Positions 49,846 to 59,593 are shown, numbered from the stretch's first letter. The stretch: DNA of 64,000 nt from Streptomyces hilarionis (GCF_024539675.1 NZ_JAHHIT010000046.1:1-64000), one strand, 5' to 3'. The notes: generated by a model not told the origin, from the sequence alone. Numbers and translations: made by a program.

Positions 49846-51405
49846 TCAGTCGCGGGCCCCGGCCGTCGCCGCCTCCGCGGCCGTCTCCTTCTGCTGCGCC
49901 GCCGTCCCCGCCCTGGTCGCGGCGTCCGTCCGCACGCCTGGCGTCGGTCCGGCCGCGGTGGACCCGGCGACCACGACCGAACCGGGGGAGCGGCGGGCGC
50001 GCAGGCCGGGGAGGGTGATGAGCAGGCCCGCGGCGGCGATGACCGTCACAACCGCCAGCCCGGGCCGGTAGCTGTCGAGGACCGCCTGCGCGGTGGGCTC
50101 GGCGGGGGCGCCGGCGGTCACCACGGCGGTGACGACGGCGAGGAAGAGCGCGCCGCCCACCTGCACCGAGGTGTTCAGCAGTCCGGAGACCATGCCCTGC
50201 TCGTGGTCCGGGACGCCGTTGGTGGCCTGGATGTTGAGCGAGGGGAAGACCAGCGCGCATGCCGCGCCGATCAGCAGCATCGACGGCAGGATGACGGACG
50301 CGTAGGCCGGGTCGAGATCGACGCGCAGGAAGAGCGCGTACCCGGCGACCATGAGCGCGAAGCCCGTGGCGATGAGCCGGGGGGTGCCGAACCGGTCGAC
50401 GACCGAGCCCACTTTGGTCGAGGACACCGCCACCAGGGCGCCGGCCGGCAGGAAGGCGAGCGCCGTGTGCAGCGCCGACCAGCCGAGCAGCGTCTGCATG
50501 TACAGGGTGGCCAGGAACTGGAAGCCGACGTACGAGCCGAAGAAGGCCATGGCGCCGAGCTGGGCGCGGATCTGGCTCCCCGAGCGCAGCACGCCGAGCC
50601 TGACCAGCGGACCCGCCGAGCGGCGCTCGACCGCGACGAAGACGGCCAGCAGGACGGCGACCGCGAGGAAGGAGAGCAGGGTGCGGGCGGACGCCCAGCC
50701 GGACTGCGGGGCCTGGACCACGGTGTAGACCAGCAGCAGCATGGACGCCGTGCCGAGGACGGCGCCGGGGACGTCGTAGCCGTGGTGGTTCTTCTCCCGC
50801 TCGCTGCGGGGCAGCAGCTTGAGGCCCGCCGCGAGCGCGACCAGGGCGATCGGCGCGGGCAGCAGCATGGTCAGACGCCAGCTCGCCTCGGTGAGCAGTC
50901 CGGACAGCACCAGCCCCATCGAGAAGCCCGTCGCGGCGCAGGTGGTGTAGATGGAGAGGGCGCGGTTGCGCAGGGGGCCCTCCGGGAACGTCGTGGTGAT
51001 GATCGACAGGCCGGCCGGGGCCGTGAAGGCCGCGCTCAGGCCCTTGATGAACCGGCTGGCTATCAGCAGCGGGCCGGAGTCGACGAGGCCGCCGAGCAGG
51101 GAGGCCAGCGCGAAGACGCCGAGCGCGATCAGGAAGACCTGGCGGCGGCCGAGCAGGTCGGCCGCGCGGCCGCCGAGCAGGAGCAGACCGCCGTAGCCCA
51201 GGATGTAGCCGCTGACGATCCACTGGAGGGTCGAGGTGGAGAGCCCGAGGTCGCTGCCGATGGACGGCAGGGCCACACCGACCATGGACACGTCGAGCGC
51301 GTCCAGGAACATCGCGGCGCACAGCACGAGCAGGGTGCCCCACAGGCGGGCGTTCCAGCGGCCCTCGGGGAGCGGAGGCGCTGAGGAGGAGAGCGGAGAG
51401 GTCAT
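49846..51405 (-). CDS. MFS transporter, DHA2-like drug exporter
   Basis: A 519-residue, 14-helix major facilitator. Motifs include the FLDALDVSMVGVALPSIG first-helix signature, GRAADLLGRRQVFL (motif A) and ATGFSMGLVLSGLLTEASWR (antiporter motif C region). The C-terminal 45 residues are hydrophilic and Ala/Thr-rich. It exports a drug-like compound by proton antiport. The ATG at 51405 was chosen. It is divergent from a MarR gene across an 86-bp gap that is rich in ATGCAT-type palindromes, so the MarR protein is its likely repressor. Confidence 0.93.
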   Translation of the reverse strand: MTSPLSSSAPPLPEGRWNARLWGTLLVLCAAMFLDALDVSMVGVALPSIGSDLGLSTSTLQWIVSGYILGYGGLLLLGGRAADLLGRRQVFLIALGVFALASLLGGLVDSGPLLIASRFIKGLSAAFTAPAGLSIITTTFPEGPLRNRALSIYTTCAATGFSMGLVLSGLLTEASWRLTMLLPAPIALVALAAGLKLLPRSEREKNHHGYDVPGAVLGTASMLLLVYTVVQAPQSGWASARTLLSFLAVAVLLAVFVAVERRSAGPLVRLGVLRSGSQIRAQLGAMAFFGSYVGFQFLATLYMQTLLGWSALHTALAFLPAGALVAVSSTKVGSVVDRFGTPRLIATGFALMVAGYALFLRVDLDPAYASVILPSMLLIGAACALVFPSLNIQATNGVPDHEQGMVSGLLNTSVQVGGALFLAVVTAVVTAGAPAEPTAQAVLDSYRPGLAVVTVIAAAGLLITLPGLRARRSPGSVVVAGSTAAGPTPGVRTDAATRAGTAAQQKETAAEAATAGARD

Positions 51406-51426
51406 GGCGAAGACACTACATGCGCA

Positions 51427-51439
51427 TGCATTGAATGCA
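51427..51439. promoter_or_regulatory. Operator palindrome between MFS and MarR genes
   Basis: TGCATTGAATGCA is a perfect 6-1-6 palindrome, and related GCGCAT and AGATGCAATG half-sites repeat on either side within 51420-51462. The stretch is strikingly AT-rich for this genome. MarR dimers bind palindromes of this size. Confidence 0.7.
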
Positions 51440-51491
51440 AGCGCATTTAATTCAGATGCAATGATTTCTGTCCTCTGCTACGGTGCGCCGC

Positions 51492-51896
51492 ATGGCGGCT
51501 ACGGAGGGCGGGGCCGGGAACGAACAGGCGCTCGTGGAGCAGTGGCGCAACATGCTGGCCCTGCACGCGCGCACGCAGTGCGCACTCGACCGGGCGCTGC
51601 ACCGACACGGTCTGTGCGCAAGCGACTTCGAGGTTCTGGACATCCTCGCCGAGTCGCACGCGGCGGACGGCCCGGCCGCCTGTCGCGTCCAGGAGATCGC
51701 CGAGCGCGTCCACCTCAGCCAGAGCGCGCTGTCGCGGCTCGTCGCCCGGCTGGAGAAGGACGCCCTGGTCGAGCGCGCACTGTGCGCGGAGGACCGCAGG
51801 GGCGTCCGGGTGGCGTTGACGGCCAAGGGCCGCGCGCTGCACGCCGACGTGAAGCCCGTGCAGCGCGCGGTGCTGGCCCGCATGCTCGCCGACTGA
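51492..51896 (+). CDS. MarR-family transcriptional regulator
   Basis: A 134-residue MarR protein. The winged helix is ACRVQEIAERVHLSQSALSRLVARLEKDALVERALCAEDRRGVRVALTAKG (about 64-114), with dimer helices at each end. A cysteine (Cys33) near the N terminus and two others (Cys46, Cys99) could sense oxidants or electrophiles; that is speculative. The ATG at 51492 has no ribosome site, and TACGGT 7 nt upstream allows a leaderless message; a GTG at 51483 is the alternative. The divergent MFS exporter and shared palindrome suggest a classic repressor-exporter pair. Confidence 0.9.
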   Translation: MAATEGGAGNEQALVEQWRNMLALHARTQCALDRALHRHGLCASDFEVLDILAESHAADGPAACRVQEIAERVHLSQSALSRLVARLEKDALVERALCAEDRRGVRVALTAKGRALHADVKPVQRAVLARMLAD

Positions 51897-51909
51897 CGGC
51901 CGCAACGGC

Positions 51910-52656
51910 TCAGCCCACGCCGGACGTCTCCCGCCACAGCGCCGCGAGCGAGGCGTCGCCGGACACGGTGGGCAGCGGCAGCCGGTTCCACAGCGACAGG
52001 TAGAGCGCGGCCGCCGGCCCGGAGATCTCGCAGTCGGCCGCCCCCGCGCCGCCGCGTTCCGTCACGGGCGGTTCGGCCGACAGCCGCACGGTCCACACGG
52101 CGTCGGCCGCGTCGGTCGCCCGCACCCTCAAGACCGCGGGTTCCCTCGTGCGCACCCTGCTCCGCGGGCGCGCGTGGAATCCGCGCAGCAGTTCGTCGAC
52201 CCCGTCGGCCGCGAACCCGGCGTCCATGTCCCGCGCCGCCCCCGCGATGTCACGGCCGCGGGCCGCGTCGGCGTCCACACGGTGCACGGCCGTCTCGTGC
52301 GCCTGTCGCCGGGCCCAGAACGCGAGCGGCGACGGGGCGGGCAGGAAGTGCCAGCACGCCACGTCCGGCGACGCGTCGGACAGGGTGGCGACCAACCGCA
52401 GATGGCCCTCGCGAAACCAGTCCAGCAGCGGTTCGCCGTCCAGGTCCGGCGGCTCCCCGAAGGGAATGAACTCGGTGTGTCCCGCCGCGACGAACGAGGT
52501 CGCCCAGCGATGCACCGTGCCGGTGTGCCGCAGCAGATCCCTCACCTGCCAGTCCGGGCAGGTCGGCACCTTCGCGTCGGGACCGGCCTCCGCCGCCGCG
52601 GCGGCGAGCGCCCACCCCTCGCGTTCCAGGACGCGGATGAACCCGGCAGTCTCCAT
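51910..52656 (-). CDS. Maleylpyruvate isomerase-family (DinB-like, mycothiol-dependent type) protein
   Basis: A 248-residue protein. The N-terminal DinB-like four-helix domain has the family pattern VPTCPDWQVRDLLRHTGTVHRW and ARRQAHETAVHRVDA, giving the three metal-binding histidine/glutamate positions. A C-terminal domain (about 170-248) has the sterol-carrier-like sequence CEISGPAAALYLSLWNRL. Relatives are mycothiol-dependent isomerases or transferases. The substrate is unknown. The ATG at 52656 begins METAGF as in related proteins; a GTG five codons upstream is possible. It converges on the MarR gene with a 13-bp gap. Confidence 0.88.
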   Translation of the reverse strand: METAGFIRVLEREGWALAAAAAEAGPDAKVPTCPDWQVRDLLRHTGTVHRWATSFVAAGHTEFIPFGEPPDLDGEPLLDWFREGHLRLVATLSDASPDVACWHFLPAPSPLAFWARRQAHETAVHRVDADAARGRDIAGAARDMDAGFAADGVDELLRGFHARPRSRVRTREPAVLRVRATDAADAVWTVRLSAEPPVTERGGAGAADCEISGPAAALYLSLWNRLPLPTVSGDASLAALWRETSGVG

Positions 52657-52861
52657 GAGGGGAGTCTGCACGACGGGGCGCCCTCAGGAGGAGGAATTTC
52701 CGGCGCTCCGCCGCTCGCCGCCGACACCGGGGCCCGCCGGGCGCCTCCCCGGTGAAGGAGATTTCGCGGGGATCCCGGAGTCTGCGCGGGGACCCGCTCG
52801 CCGGGCCACTAGGATTCCGCGACGCGCCGACATCCGGCCGCGACTCGGGGGAGCCGACATC

Positions 52862-53713
52862 ATGAACGCCTGGAATCAGCAGGGCGGCCGACCGCCCTAC
52901 GACCCCTACAGCCCGTACGGCCCCTACGGCCCGCAGCCGACGCCACCGCCGCCCGTGCGGCGGGTGGGGGCGGTGCGCCGGATGTGGCGAGCCGTCGGCC
53001 CGCTCGCCGCCGGCCGCAAGGTCTTCCGTCCCTCGCGCCCCGGCCGCGTCGACGATCCGGCGGTCGCCCGCATGCAGCGCGTCCGCACGGCCGTCGGACT
53101 GGCCGCGGTGGTGTGGGTGACGTTCTCCTACAAGCTCGCCGCGTCCGTGGCGGACCTCGCGGACGACCGCCTCGACCAGTCCTGGAACGCCGTCCTCGTC
53201 CTGTCGGTGACGTTCCCGGTGGTCGTCGGCGTGCTGATCGGCGCGGCCCGTCCGCCCGCGCGGCGGGAACTGCTGCTGCGGGCCCGCAAGCCGCTCGGCT
53301 CGGTCCTCGCGCTCATCGGCGGCGTGGCCCTCTTCCCGGCCGCCGTCCTCACCGGTCTCCTGGACGGCAGGTTCGCCACCGGCCCGGCGACGACCGTGAT
53401 CACCGTCGTCGTCGCCCTGTTCATGCTGGTGTGGGTCCTGCCGTTCGTCGCCTACGGCGTCGGCATGTCCCTCGTGCACGTGTTCCGCACGGCGGACATC
53501 CACGAGACCGTCCCGCCGCTGCTGGCGCTGGTCCTCGTGTGGGAGATGGCGCTCGTCGACGTGCTCACCGGCGCGTACGCCGGAGTGCCGGGGCCGCTGC
53601 GGGTCCTGCTGGTGCTGGGCGCTCCCTGCTCGGTGACCGCGGTCGCCCTGTGGGAACTGCGCCGGCTGCGCGTCGGCTACGGCCTCACCCTGCGCGGCGC
53701 GCTCCTGCGTTGA
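52862..53713 (+). CDS. Uncharacterised membrane protein with a Pro/Tyr-rich N terminus
   Basis: A 283-residue protein. Residues 8-32 are rich in Pro, Tyr and Gly (PYDPYSPYGPYGPQPTP), a cytoplasmic tail type common in actinobacterial membrane proteins. About five membrane helices follow (VGLAAVVWVTFSYKLA; NAVLVLSVTFPVVVGVLIGA; VLALIGGVALFPAAVLTGLL; and two in 175-265). No catalytic motif is seen and I do not recognise a named family. The ATG at 52862 follows GGGGGAGCCGAC. It precedes htpG on the same strand by 133 bp without a strong terminator. Confidence 0.75.
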   Translation: MNAWNQQGGRPPYDPYSPYGPYGPQPTPPPPVRRVGAVRRMWRAVGPLAAGRKVFRPSRPGRVDDPAVARMQRVRTAVGLAAVVWVTFSYKLAASVADLADDRLDQSWNAVLVLSVTFPVVVGVLIGAARPPARRELLLRARKPLGSVLALIGGVALFPAAVLTGLLDGRFATGPATTVITVVVALFMLVWVLPFVAYGVGMSLVHVFRTADIHETVPPLLALVLVWEMALVDVLTGAYAGVPGPLRVLLVLGAPCSVTAVALWELRRLRVGYGLTLRGALLR

Positions 53714-53846
53714 CCCCGCCGGCCGGCCGGCGCCGCACGCGCGGACCACCGAGATCAGAACGCCGGGCAGCCCACCCTGACTTGGTGTTTTACAGTGGCT
53801 GTCGCCCGTCCAGGAGACTCCCGGAACTGTGAGGTACACGCACATC

Positions 53847-55778
53847 ATGTCGACCGAAACGTTTGAGTTCCAGGTAGAGGCCCGTCAGCTGCTCCAGCTG
53901 ATGATCCACTCGGTCTACTCGAACAAGGACGTCTTTCTCCGCGAGCTCGTCTCCAACGCCTCCGACGCGCTGGACAAGCTGCGCCTCGCCGCGCTGCGGG
54001 ACGACACGCTCGACGCCGACGTCTCCGACCTGCACATCGACATCGAGACCGACACCGACGCGCGCACCCTGACCGTGCGCGACAACGGCATCGGCATGTC
54101 CTACGACGAGGTCGGCCGGCTGATCGGCACCATCGCCAACTCCGGCACCGCCAAGTTCGTCCAGGAACTGCGCGAGGCGCAGGACGAGGCCGGCGCCGAG
54201 GGCCTCATCGGACAGTTCGGCGTCGGCTTCTACTCCGGCTTCATGGTGGCCGACGAGATGACGCTGCTGACCCGGAAGGCGGGTGAGGGCCAGGGCACCC
54301 GCTGGTCCTCGCGCGGCGAGGGCACGTACACCCTGGAGCGGGTGGACGACGCCCCGCAGGGCACGACCGTGACCCTGCACCTGAAGCCGGCCGACTCCGA
54401 CGACCAGCTGCACGACTACACCTCGGACTGGACGATCAGGGAGATCGTCAAGCGCTACTCGGACTTCATCACCTGGCCGATCCGGATGATCCCGAAGGCG
54501 GCCGCCGCCGGCGACGCCCCCGAAGGCTCCGAGGACGAGGCCGGCGCCGCGCGCGAACCCGAGACGCTGAACTCCATGAAGGCGCTGTGGGCGCGCTCGC
54601 GCGAGGACGTCTCCGACGACGAGTACCACGAGCTGTACAAGCACATCAGCCACGACTGGCGCGAACCGCTGGAGACGGTCCGGCTCCAGGCGGAGGGCAC
54701 CTTCGAGTACCAGGCCCTGCTGTTCGTCCCCTCGCACGCCCCGCACGACCTGTACAACCAGGGCTACAAGCGCGGAGTGCAGCTGTACGTGAAGCGCGTC
54801 TTCATCATGGACGACTGCGAGGCGCTGCTGCCGCCGTACCTGCGCTTCGTCAAGGGCGTCGTCGACGCGGCGGACCTCTCGCTCAACGTCTCGCGCGAGA
54901 TCCTCCAGCAGGACCGGCACATCCGGATGATGCAGCGCCGGCTCACCAAGAAGGTCGTGTCCACCGTCAAGGACATGATGACCGCGGCACCCGAGCGCTA
55001 CGCCACGTTCTGGCGCGAGTTCGGCGCGGTGCTGAAGGAGGGGCTGCTCACCGACTCCGACAACCGCGACACCCTCCTCGCCGTCTCCTCGTTCGCGACC
55101 ACGCACAGCGAGGACGAGCCGACCACGCTGAAGAGCTACGTGGAGCGGATGAAGGACGGGCAGGACGCCGTCTACTACCTGACCGGCGAGTCGCGGCAGA
55201 GCATCGAGAACTCCCCGCACATGGAGGCCTTCCGGGCCAAGGGCATCGAGGTGCTGCTCCTCACCGACCCGGTCGACGAGGTGTGGGTCGACGCGGTCGG
55301 CGAGTTCGAGGGCAAGCCCCTGCGGTCCGTGGCCAAGGGCGAGGTCGACCTCGGCGGAACGGACGACGAGAAGGCCGAAGGCGAGCGGGAGAAGCAGGGC
55401 GAGGAGTACGCCGACCTGCTCGGCTGGATGAAGGAGCGGCTGGACGACGACGTCAAGGAGGTGCGGCTGTCCTCGCGCCTGACCGTGTCCCCGGCCTGCA
55501 TCGTCTCCGACGCGCACGACCTGACGCCGGCGCTGGAGAACATGTACCGCGCCATGGGGCAGGAGGTGCCGCGCGCCCGCCGGATCCTCGAACTCAACCC
55601 CGACCACGTGCTGGTGAAGGGCCTGAACCAGGCCTACAGGGAGCGGGAGGACCGCACGGGCCTCGCCGAGACCGCGGAACTGCTGCACGGACTGGCGGTC
55701 CTCGCCGAGGGCGGCCGCCCGAAGGAGCCCGGCCGCTTCGTCAAGCTGGTCGCCGACCACCTGGAACGCGCGCTGTAG
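53847..55778 (+). CDS. htpG: Molecular chaperone HtpG (Hsp90)
   Basis: A 643-residue Hsp90. The GHKL ATPase domain is complete: [16 protein letters not shown] (catalytic Glu and Asn), [24 protein letters not shown] and [16 protein letters not shown] lid. The middle domain has the [11 protein letters not shown]rg-containing loop, and a C-terminal dimerisation domain follows. It is cytosolic and ATP-dependent. The ATG at 53847 follows GAGG and fits the family start; GTG at 53829 is a six-codon-longer alternative. I looked for HspR (HAIR) or CIRCE heat-shock operators upstream and saw none. A perfect 14-bp terminator follows. Confidence 0.96.
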
Positions 55779-55796
55779 CCCTGTGCGCGGGGTGCG

Positions 55797-55829
55797 CGAG
55801 CCGGGCGGGCGTGGCGCCCGCCCGGCTCG
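55797..55829 (+). terminator. Terminator hairpin after htpG
   Basis: CGAGCCGGGCGGGC (55797-55810) pairs perfectly with GCCCGCCCGGCTCG (55816-55829), 18 bp past the htpG stop. Part of the right arm is copied again near 55849-55860. Confidence 0.85.
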
Positions 55830-55964
55830 TCGCTCCGTCCGCGCGCCCCGCCCGGCTCGTCGCCGGGCTCGCTTCTGCCCACGGCCGGGAGCGTCCGCAC
55901 GGTTGAAGCGGCGGGAAGCCCGGCCCTACCGTGCAGGCACGACTTCGTCGGCGAGAGGTGGGGC

Positions 55965-56846
55965 ATGACGCACGTCGAGGACGAACTGACCGACCAGCCC
56001 GCGTGCTGGAGCCGGACCGCGGCCGAAGCGGGCGCCTGCACCGAGGAGTTGCCGAAGCCGGGGGAGCGGGTGGCGCTCGTGGGCTGCGGCACCTCCTTCT
56101 TCATGGCCCGGGCCGCGGCGGCGCTGCGCGAGGGCGCGGGACACGGCGAGACGGACGCCTTCGCCGCCTCGGAGTTCCCGCACGGCCGCCGCTACGACCG
56201 GGTGGTCGCGCTGACCCGCTCCGGCACCACCACCGAAGTCCTCGACCTGCTCGCCCGGTTGCGCGGACGCACCCGCACCACCGCGATCACCGCCGACCCG
56301 GACACCCCGGTCATGACCGCCGCCGACCACGCGGTCGTCCTGCGCCACGCCGACGAACGCTCCGTGGTGCAGACCCGGTTCGCCACCACCGCCCTGACCC
56401 TGCTCCGCGCCCATCTGGGGCTGCACACCGAGGCCGTCGTCGAGGACGCCCGCACCGCGCTCGCCGCACCCCTGCCCCCAGGTCTCGTGGAATGCCGGCA
56501 GTTCACCTTCCTCGGACAGGGCTGGACGGCCGCCCTCGCCGACGAGGCCGCCCTGAAGATGCGTGAGGCAGCGCTGTCCTGGACGGAGGCCTACTCCGCC
56601 ATGGAGTACCGGCACGGTCCGATCAGCATCAGCGCCCGGGGCACGGCCGTCTGGATGTTCGGGAAGGCGCCGCGGGGCCTGGCCGACGACGTGCGCGCCA
56701 CCGGCGCACTGTGGATCGAGGGCACGCTGGACCCGCTCGCCGAACTGGTCCGGGCCCAGCGCCTCGCCGTGGCCGTCGCCGCCGCACGCGGCCTCGATCC
56801 GGACCGCCCGCGCCACCTCACCCGCTCGGTCGTCCTCGCCCCCTGA
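55965..56846 (+). CDS. SIS-domain sugar-phosphate isomerase/deaminase-like protein
   Basis: A 293-residue protein with two SIS domains, like the isomerase half of GlmS and AgaS. SIS-1 has VALVGCGTSFFMARAAA and LTRSGTTTEVLDLL, and SIS-2 has FTFLGQGWTAALADEAALKMREA. EAYSAMEYRHGP, typical of GlmS-like isomerases, is present. It probably isomerises or deaminates an amino-sugar phosphate. It begins an operon with a class II aldolase, 9 bp downstream. The ATG at 55965 follows GAGAGGTGGGGC. A ROK repressor lies 3 kb downstream. Confidence 0.9.
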   Translation: MTHVEDELTDQPACWSRTAAEAGACTEELPKPGERVALVGCGTSFFMARAAAALREGAGHGETDAFAASEFPHGRRYDRVVALTRSGTTTEVLDLLARLRGRTRTTAITADPDTPVMTAADHAVVLRHADERSVVQTRFATTALTLLRAHLGLHTEAVVEDARTALAAPLPPGLVECRQFTFLGQGWTAALADEAALKMREAALSWTEAYSAMEYRHGPISISARGTAVWMFGKAPRGLADDVRATGALWIEGTLDPLAELVRAQRLAVAVAAARGLDPDRPRHLTRSVVLAP

Positions 56847-56855
56847 GGAGGAGCG

Positions 56856-57698
56856 GTGCCTCTCACCACCACCGGCGAACTGGTCACCCGGGCCCACGCG
56901 GCCCGGACCGCCGTCGCGGCCTTCAACGTCGTCACCCTGGAGCACGTCGAGGCCGTCGTCGCGGGGGCGGAGGCGGCCGGCGCCCCCGTCGTGCTCCAGG
57001 TCAGCGAGAACGCCGTCGCCTTCCGGCAGGGGGAAGTGCTGCCCCTGGCCCGTGCGGCCGCCGTCGCCGCCGAACGGGCCCTGGTGCCCGTCGCGTTGCA
57101 CCTCGACCACGTCCAGAGCGACCGGCTCCTCGACCGGGCGGCCGAGGCGGGCTTCAGCTCCGTCATGTACGACGCCTCCCGGCTGCCGTACGAGGCCAAC
57201 CTCGCCGCGACCCGGGCCGCCGTCACCCGGGCACACGCCCAAGACCTCTGGATCGAGGCGGAGTTGGGGGAGATCGGCGGCAAGGGCGCCCATGTCGCGG
57301 GGGCCCGCACCGACCCGGCCGAGGCCCGCGCGTTCGTCGCCGAGTCGGGGGTGGACGCCCTGGCCGTGGCCGTGGGCAGCGTCCACGCCATGACGACCCG
57401 CACCGCCGCCCTCGACCACGAGCTGATCGGCCGGCTCGACGCGGCGCTCGACGTGCCCCTCGTCCTGCACGGGTCCTCCGGGGTCCCGGACCGTGACCTG
57501 CGGGCGGCCGTCGCCGGCGGCATCGCCAAGGTCAACGTCGGCACCGCGCTCAACCAGGCCATGACCCGTGCCGTCCGCGCCTGCCTGGCGGCGGACCCCG
57601 ACGTCGTCGACGCCCGCCGCTACCTCGGCGCCGGGCGCGAGGCCATGGCGCGCACCGTCGAACGGATCGTCGTCGGGGTGGGACTCACCGCGACCTGA
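56856..57698 (+). CDS. Class II fructose/tagatose-bisphosphate aldolase-like protein
   Basis: A 280-residue Zn-dependent aldolase of the GatY/KbaY/FbaA type. VALHLDHVQSD holds catalytic Asp84 and ligand His85, EAELGEIGGKG holds the conserved Glu, and VGSVHAM and VLHGSSGVPD hold the other Zn ligands and phosphate loop. GIAKVNVGTALNQA closes the barrel. With the SIS isomerase 9 bp upstream it probably cleaves a ketose-1,6-bisphosphate derived from an amino sugar; the required sugar kinase is not encoded next door. The GTG at 56856 follows GAGGAGCG. Its 3' end overlaps the convergent rRNA-methylase gene by 14 bp. Confidence 0.9.
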   Translation: MPLTTTGELVTRAHAARTAVAAFNVVTLEHVEAVVAGAEAAGAPVVLQVSENAVAFRQGEVLPLARAAAVAAERALVPVALHLDHVQSDRLLDRAAEAGFSSVMYDASRLPYEANLAATRAAVTRAHAQDLWIEAELGEIGGKGAHVAGARTDPAEARAFVAESGVDALAVAVGSVHAMTTRTAALDHELIGRLDAALDVPLVLHGSSGVPDRDLRAAVAGGIAKVNVGTALNQAMTRAVRACLAADPDVVDARRYLGAGREAMARTVERIVVGVGLTAT

Positions 57699-58836
57699 CC
57701 GCCTTCAGCACCACGAACTTGCGGTCGCCCGCGACCGTCTCGCAGGCGCCGAACAGCCGCTTGAGCTTCACGTGGTAGCCCAGATGCCGGTTGCCCACCA
57801 CCCACAGCTCGCCGCCCGGCCGCAGGGCGCGCCGGGCCCCGGTGAACATGCGCCAGGCCGTCGCGTCGGTCGTGGCCTGGTGGGAGTGGAACGGCGGGTT
57901 GGTGAGCACGAGGTCCACACTGCCGTCGGCCACCCCCGCGAGCCCGTCGCCGACCCGGAACTCGGCGTGTCCGGGCACCCCGTTGGCCTTGTAGGTGGCC
58001 TCCGCCGACGCCACCGCCTGGAACGACTCGTCCGTGAACAGCACCTCGGCGGCCGGGTCGGCCAGCGCCACCGCGGTGCCGACGATCCCGTTGCCGCAGC
58101 CCAGGTCGACGACCCGGCGCCGGTCCGTGGTCCGCGGCAGGTGCCGCAGGAAGAACCGGGTCCCGATGTCGAGCCGTTCGGCGCAGAACACGCCCGCGTG
58201 GTTGACGACCGGCCGGCCCGCGAGAGCGCCGCCCACGTCGTCGGGCAGGTCGTAGGCGTGCGGCCACGGGTTGCGGGGGCGCTTCAGCGACGGGTCCGGG
58301 GCGCAGAAGATCAGCCGGGCCTTCTGCTCGGCGAGCGAGGTCCGGGTCGGTCCGATGATCCGCTCGAAGAGCCGCAGCGTCGAGGTGTGGATCTCCTTCA
58401 CCATGCCGGCCCCGACGACCAGCGTGTCCGCGTGCACGGCGGGCGCCAGCCGCAGCAACTGGTCCTCCAGCAGCGCGAGGCTCTTCGGCACCCTCACCAG
58501 CAGCACGTCGATCCGCTCCGGCGCCGGGTCCTGGGTGGTGAGCAGCCCGACGGCGCCGGTCTCGACGCCGGCCCGCGCGAGATTCGCCCGGGTCGCCTCC
58601 TGGCCCAGCCACGAGTCGGTGATCTGGGTCGGCCGGTGCGCCGCGAGCGCCGTGACCAGCGCGCCCCAGCGGTCGCCGAGCACGACCACGGAGCCGGCCG
58701 GCGGGACGTCGCGCGCGGCGAGGTGTCTGAGCAGGTACGCGTCGGCGGCATCCCAGGCGCGCAGCGTCTCGCGCGGGTCCTCGGGGAAGCGGGACAGGGC
58801 GACCTCGCCCCACGGCGTCGTCATAGCGTCGTTCAT
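57685..58836 (-). CDS. RlmG/RsmC-type class I SAM methyltransferase
   Basis: A 383-residue protein with two tandem methyltransferase-like domains, as in the rRNA guanine-N2 methylases RlmG and RsmC. The N-terminal domain is degenerate (VVVLGDRWGAL). The C-terminal one has SAM motif VVDLGCGNGIVG and catalytic NPPFH. PWPHAYDLPD and NHAGVFCAERLDIGTRFFL are typical linkers of this family. The likely target is a guanine of 23S or 16S rRNA. The ATG at 58836 has no ribosome site; TAGCCT 9 nt upstream fits a leaderless or near-leaderless message. It is divergent from alkB and overlaps the aldolase gene end by 14 bp. Confidence 0.88.
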   Translation of the reverse strand: MNDAMTTPWGEVALSRFPEDPRETLRAWDAADAYLLRHLAARDVPPAGSVVVLGDRWGALVTALAAHRPTQITDSWLGQEATRANLARAGVETGAVGLLTTQDPAPERIDVLLVRVPKSLALLEDQLLRLAPAVHADTLVVGAGMVKEIHTSTLRLFERIIGPTRTSLAEQKARLIFCAPDPSLKRPRNPWPHAYDLPDDVGGALAGRPVVNHAGVFCAERLDIGTRFFLRHLPRTTDRRRVVDLGCGNGIVGTAVALADPAAEVLFTDESFQAVASAEATYKANGVPGHAEFRVGDGLAGVADGSVDLVLTNPPFHSHQATTDATAWRMFTGARRALRPGGELWVVGNRHLGYHVKLKRLFGACETVAGDRKFVVLKAVRSR

Positions 58837-58902
58837 CGTGGGTCAAGGCTAGCCGAGCCGCAGATCAGGCCCCGTGCCCGAGACGGGGAGGAGGATGGGG
58901 GC

Positions 58903-59565
58903 ATGGACACCGGACTGTTTCCGCGCGGGCGGGCGCGGGTCGCGCCGGGCGCGGTGCATGTGCCCGACTGGCTGGACGGCGCCCGGCAGCGCGAGCTGCT
59001 GCGGGCCTGCCGGGAGTGGGCCCGCCCCCCGGCCGGTCTGCGCACGGTCCGCACACCCGGCGGAGGCGTCATGACCGCGCGACAGGTCTGTCTGGGCTGG
59101 CACTGGTACCCGTACGCCTACGCGCGCACGGCCCCCGACGGCGACGGCGCTCCCGTCAAGCCCTTCCCTGACTGGCTGGGCGAACTGGGCCGGCGTGCCG
59201 TGTCCGACGCGCTGGGCCCGGCGCAGGCCGAGGGCGCCGCGTACGACATCGCGCTGATCAACTTCTACGAGGGCGACGCCCGGATGGGCATGCACCGCGA
59301 CGCCGACGAACGGTCCACGGCGCCCGTCGTCTCCCTCAGCCTCGGCGACGCCTGCGTCTTCCGCTTCGGCAACACGCGGACGCGGACCCGGCCCTACACG
59401 GACGTCGAACTGCGCAGCGGCGACCTGTTCGTCTTCGGGGGAGCGTCCAGGCTCGCCTGTCACGGGGTGCCCCGGGTCCTGCCGGGCACGGCTCCGGCCG
59501 GGCTCGGGCTGACCGGACGGCTGAACGTCACCCTGCGCGTCAGTGGCTTCCCGGACGCCGCCTGA
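58903..59565 (+). CDS. alkB: AlkB-type 2-oxoglutarate/Fe(II) dioxygenase
   Basis: A 220-residue AlkB-family enzyme. The Fe ligands are HRD (His131, Asp133, in MGMHRDADE) and His187 in RLACHGVPRV, and the 2-oxoglutarate-binding Arg is Arg212 in LNVTLRVSG. LINFYEGDARMGM is the typical NxY-like substrate strand. It probably repairs alkylated DNA or RNA by oxidative demethylation. The ATG at 58903 follows a strong GGGGAGGAGG. It is divergent from the RlmG-like gene and upstream of the ROK regulator on the same strand (28-bp gap). Confidence 0.9.
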   Translation: MDTGLFPRGRARVAPGAVHVPDWLDGARQRELLRACREWARPPAGLRTVRTPGGGVMTARQVCLGWHWYPYAYARTAPDGDGAPVKPFPDWLGELGRRAVSDALGPAQAEGAAYDIALINFYEGDARMGMHRDADERSTAPVVSLSLGDACVFRFGNTRTRTRPYTDVELRSGDLFVFGGASRLACHGVPRVLPGTAPAGLGLTGRLNVTLRVSGFPDAA

Positions 59566-59593
59566 CGAAGCGGATCATGGGAGACTCGCCCTC

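Noticed and set aside
53714..53846. Heat-shock operator upstream of htpG
   Set aside because: No CTTGAGT-type HAIR repeat and no CIRCE-like inverted repeat could be found by eye in this 133-bp gap.
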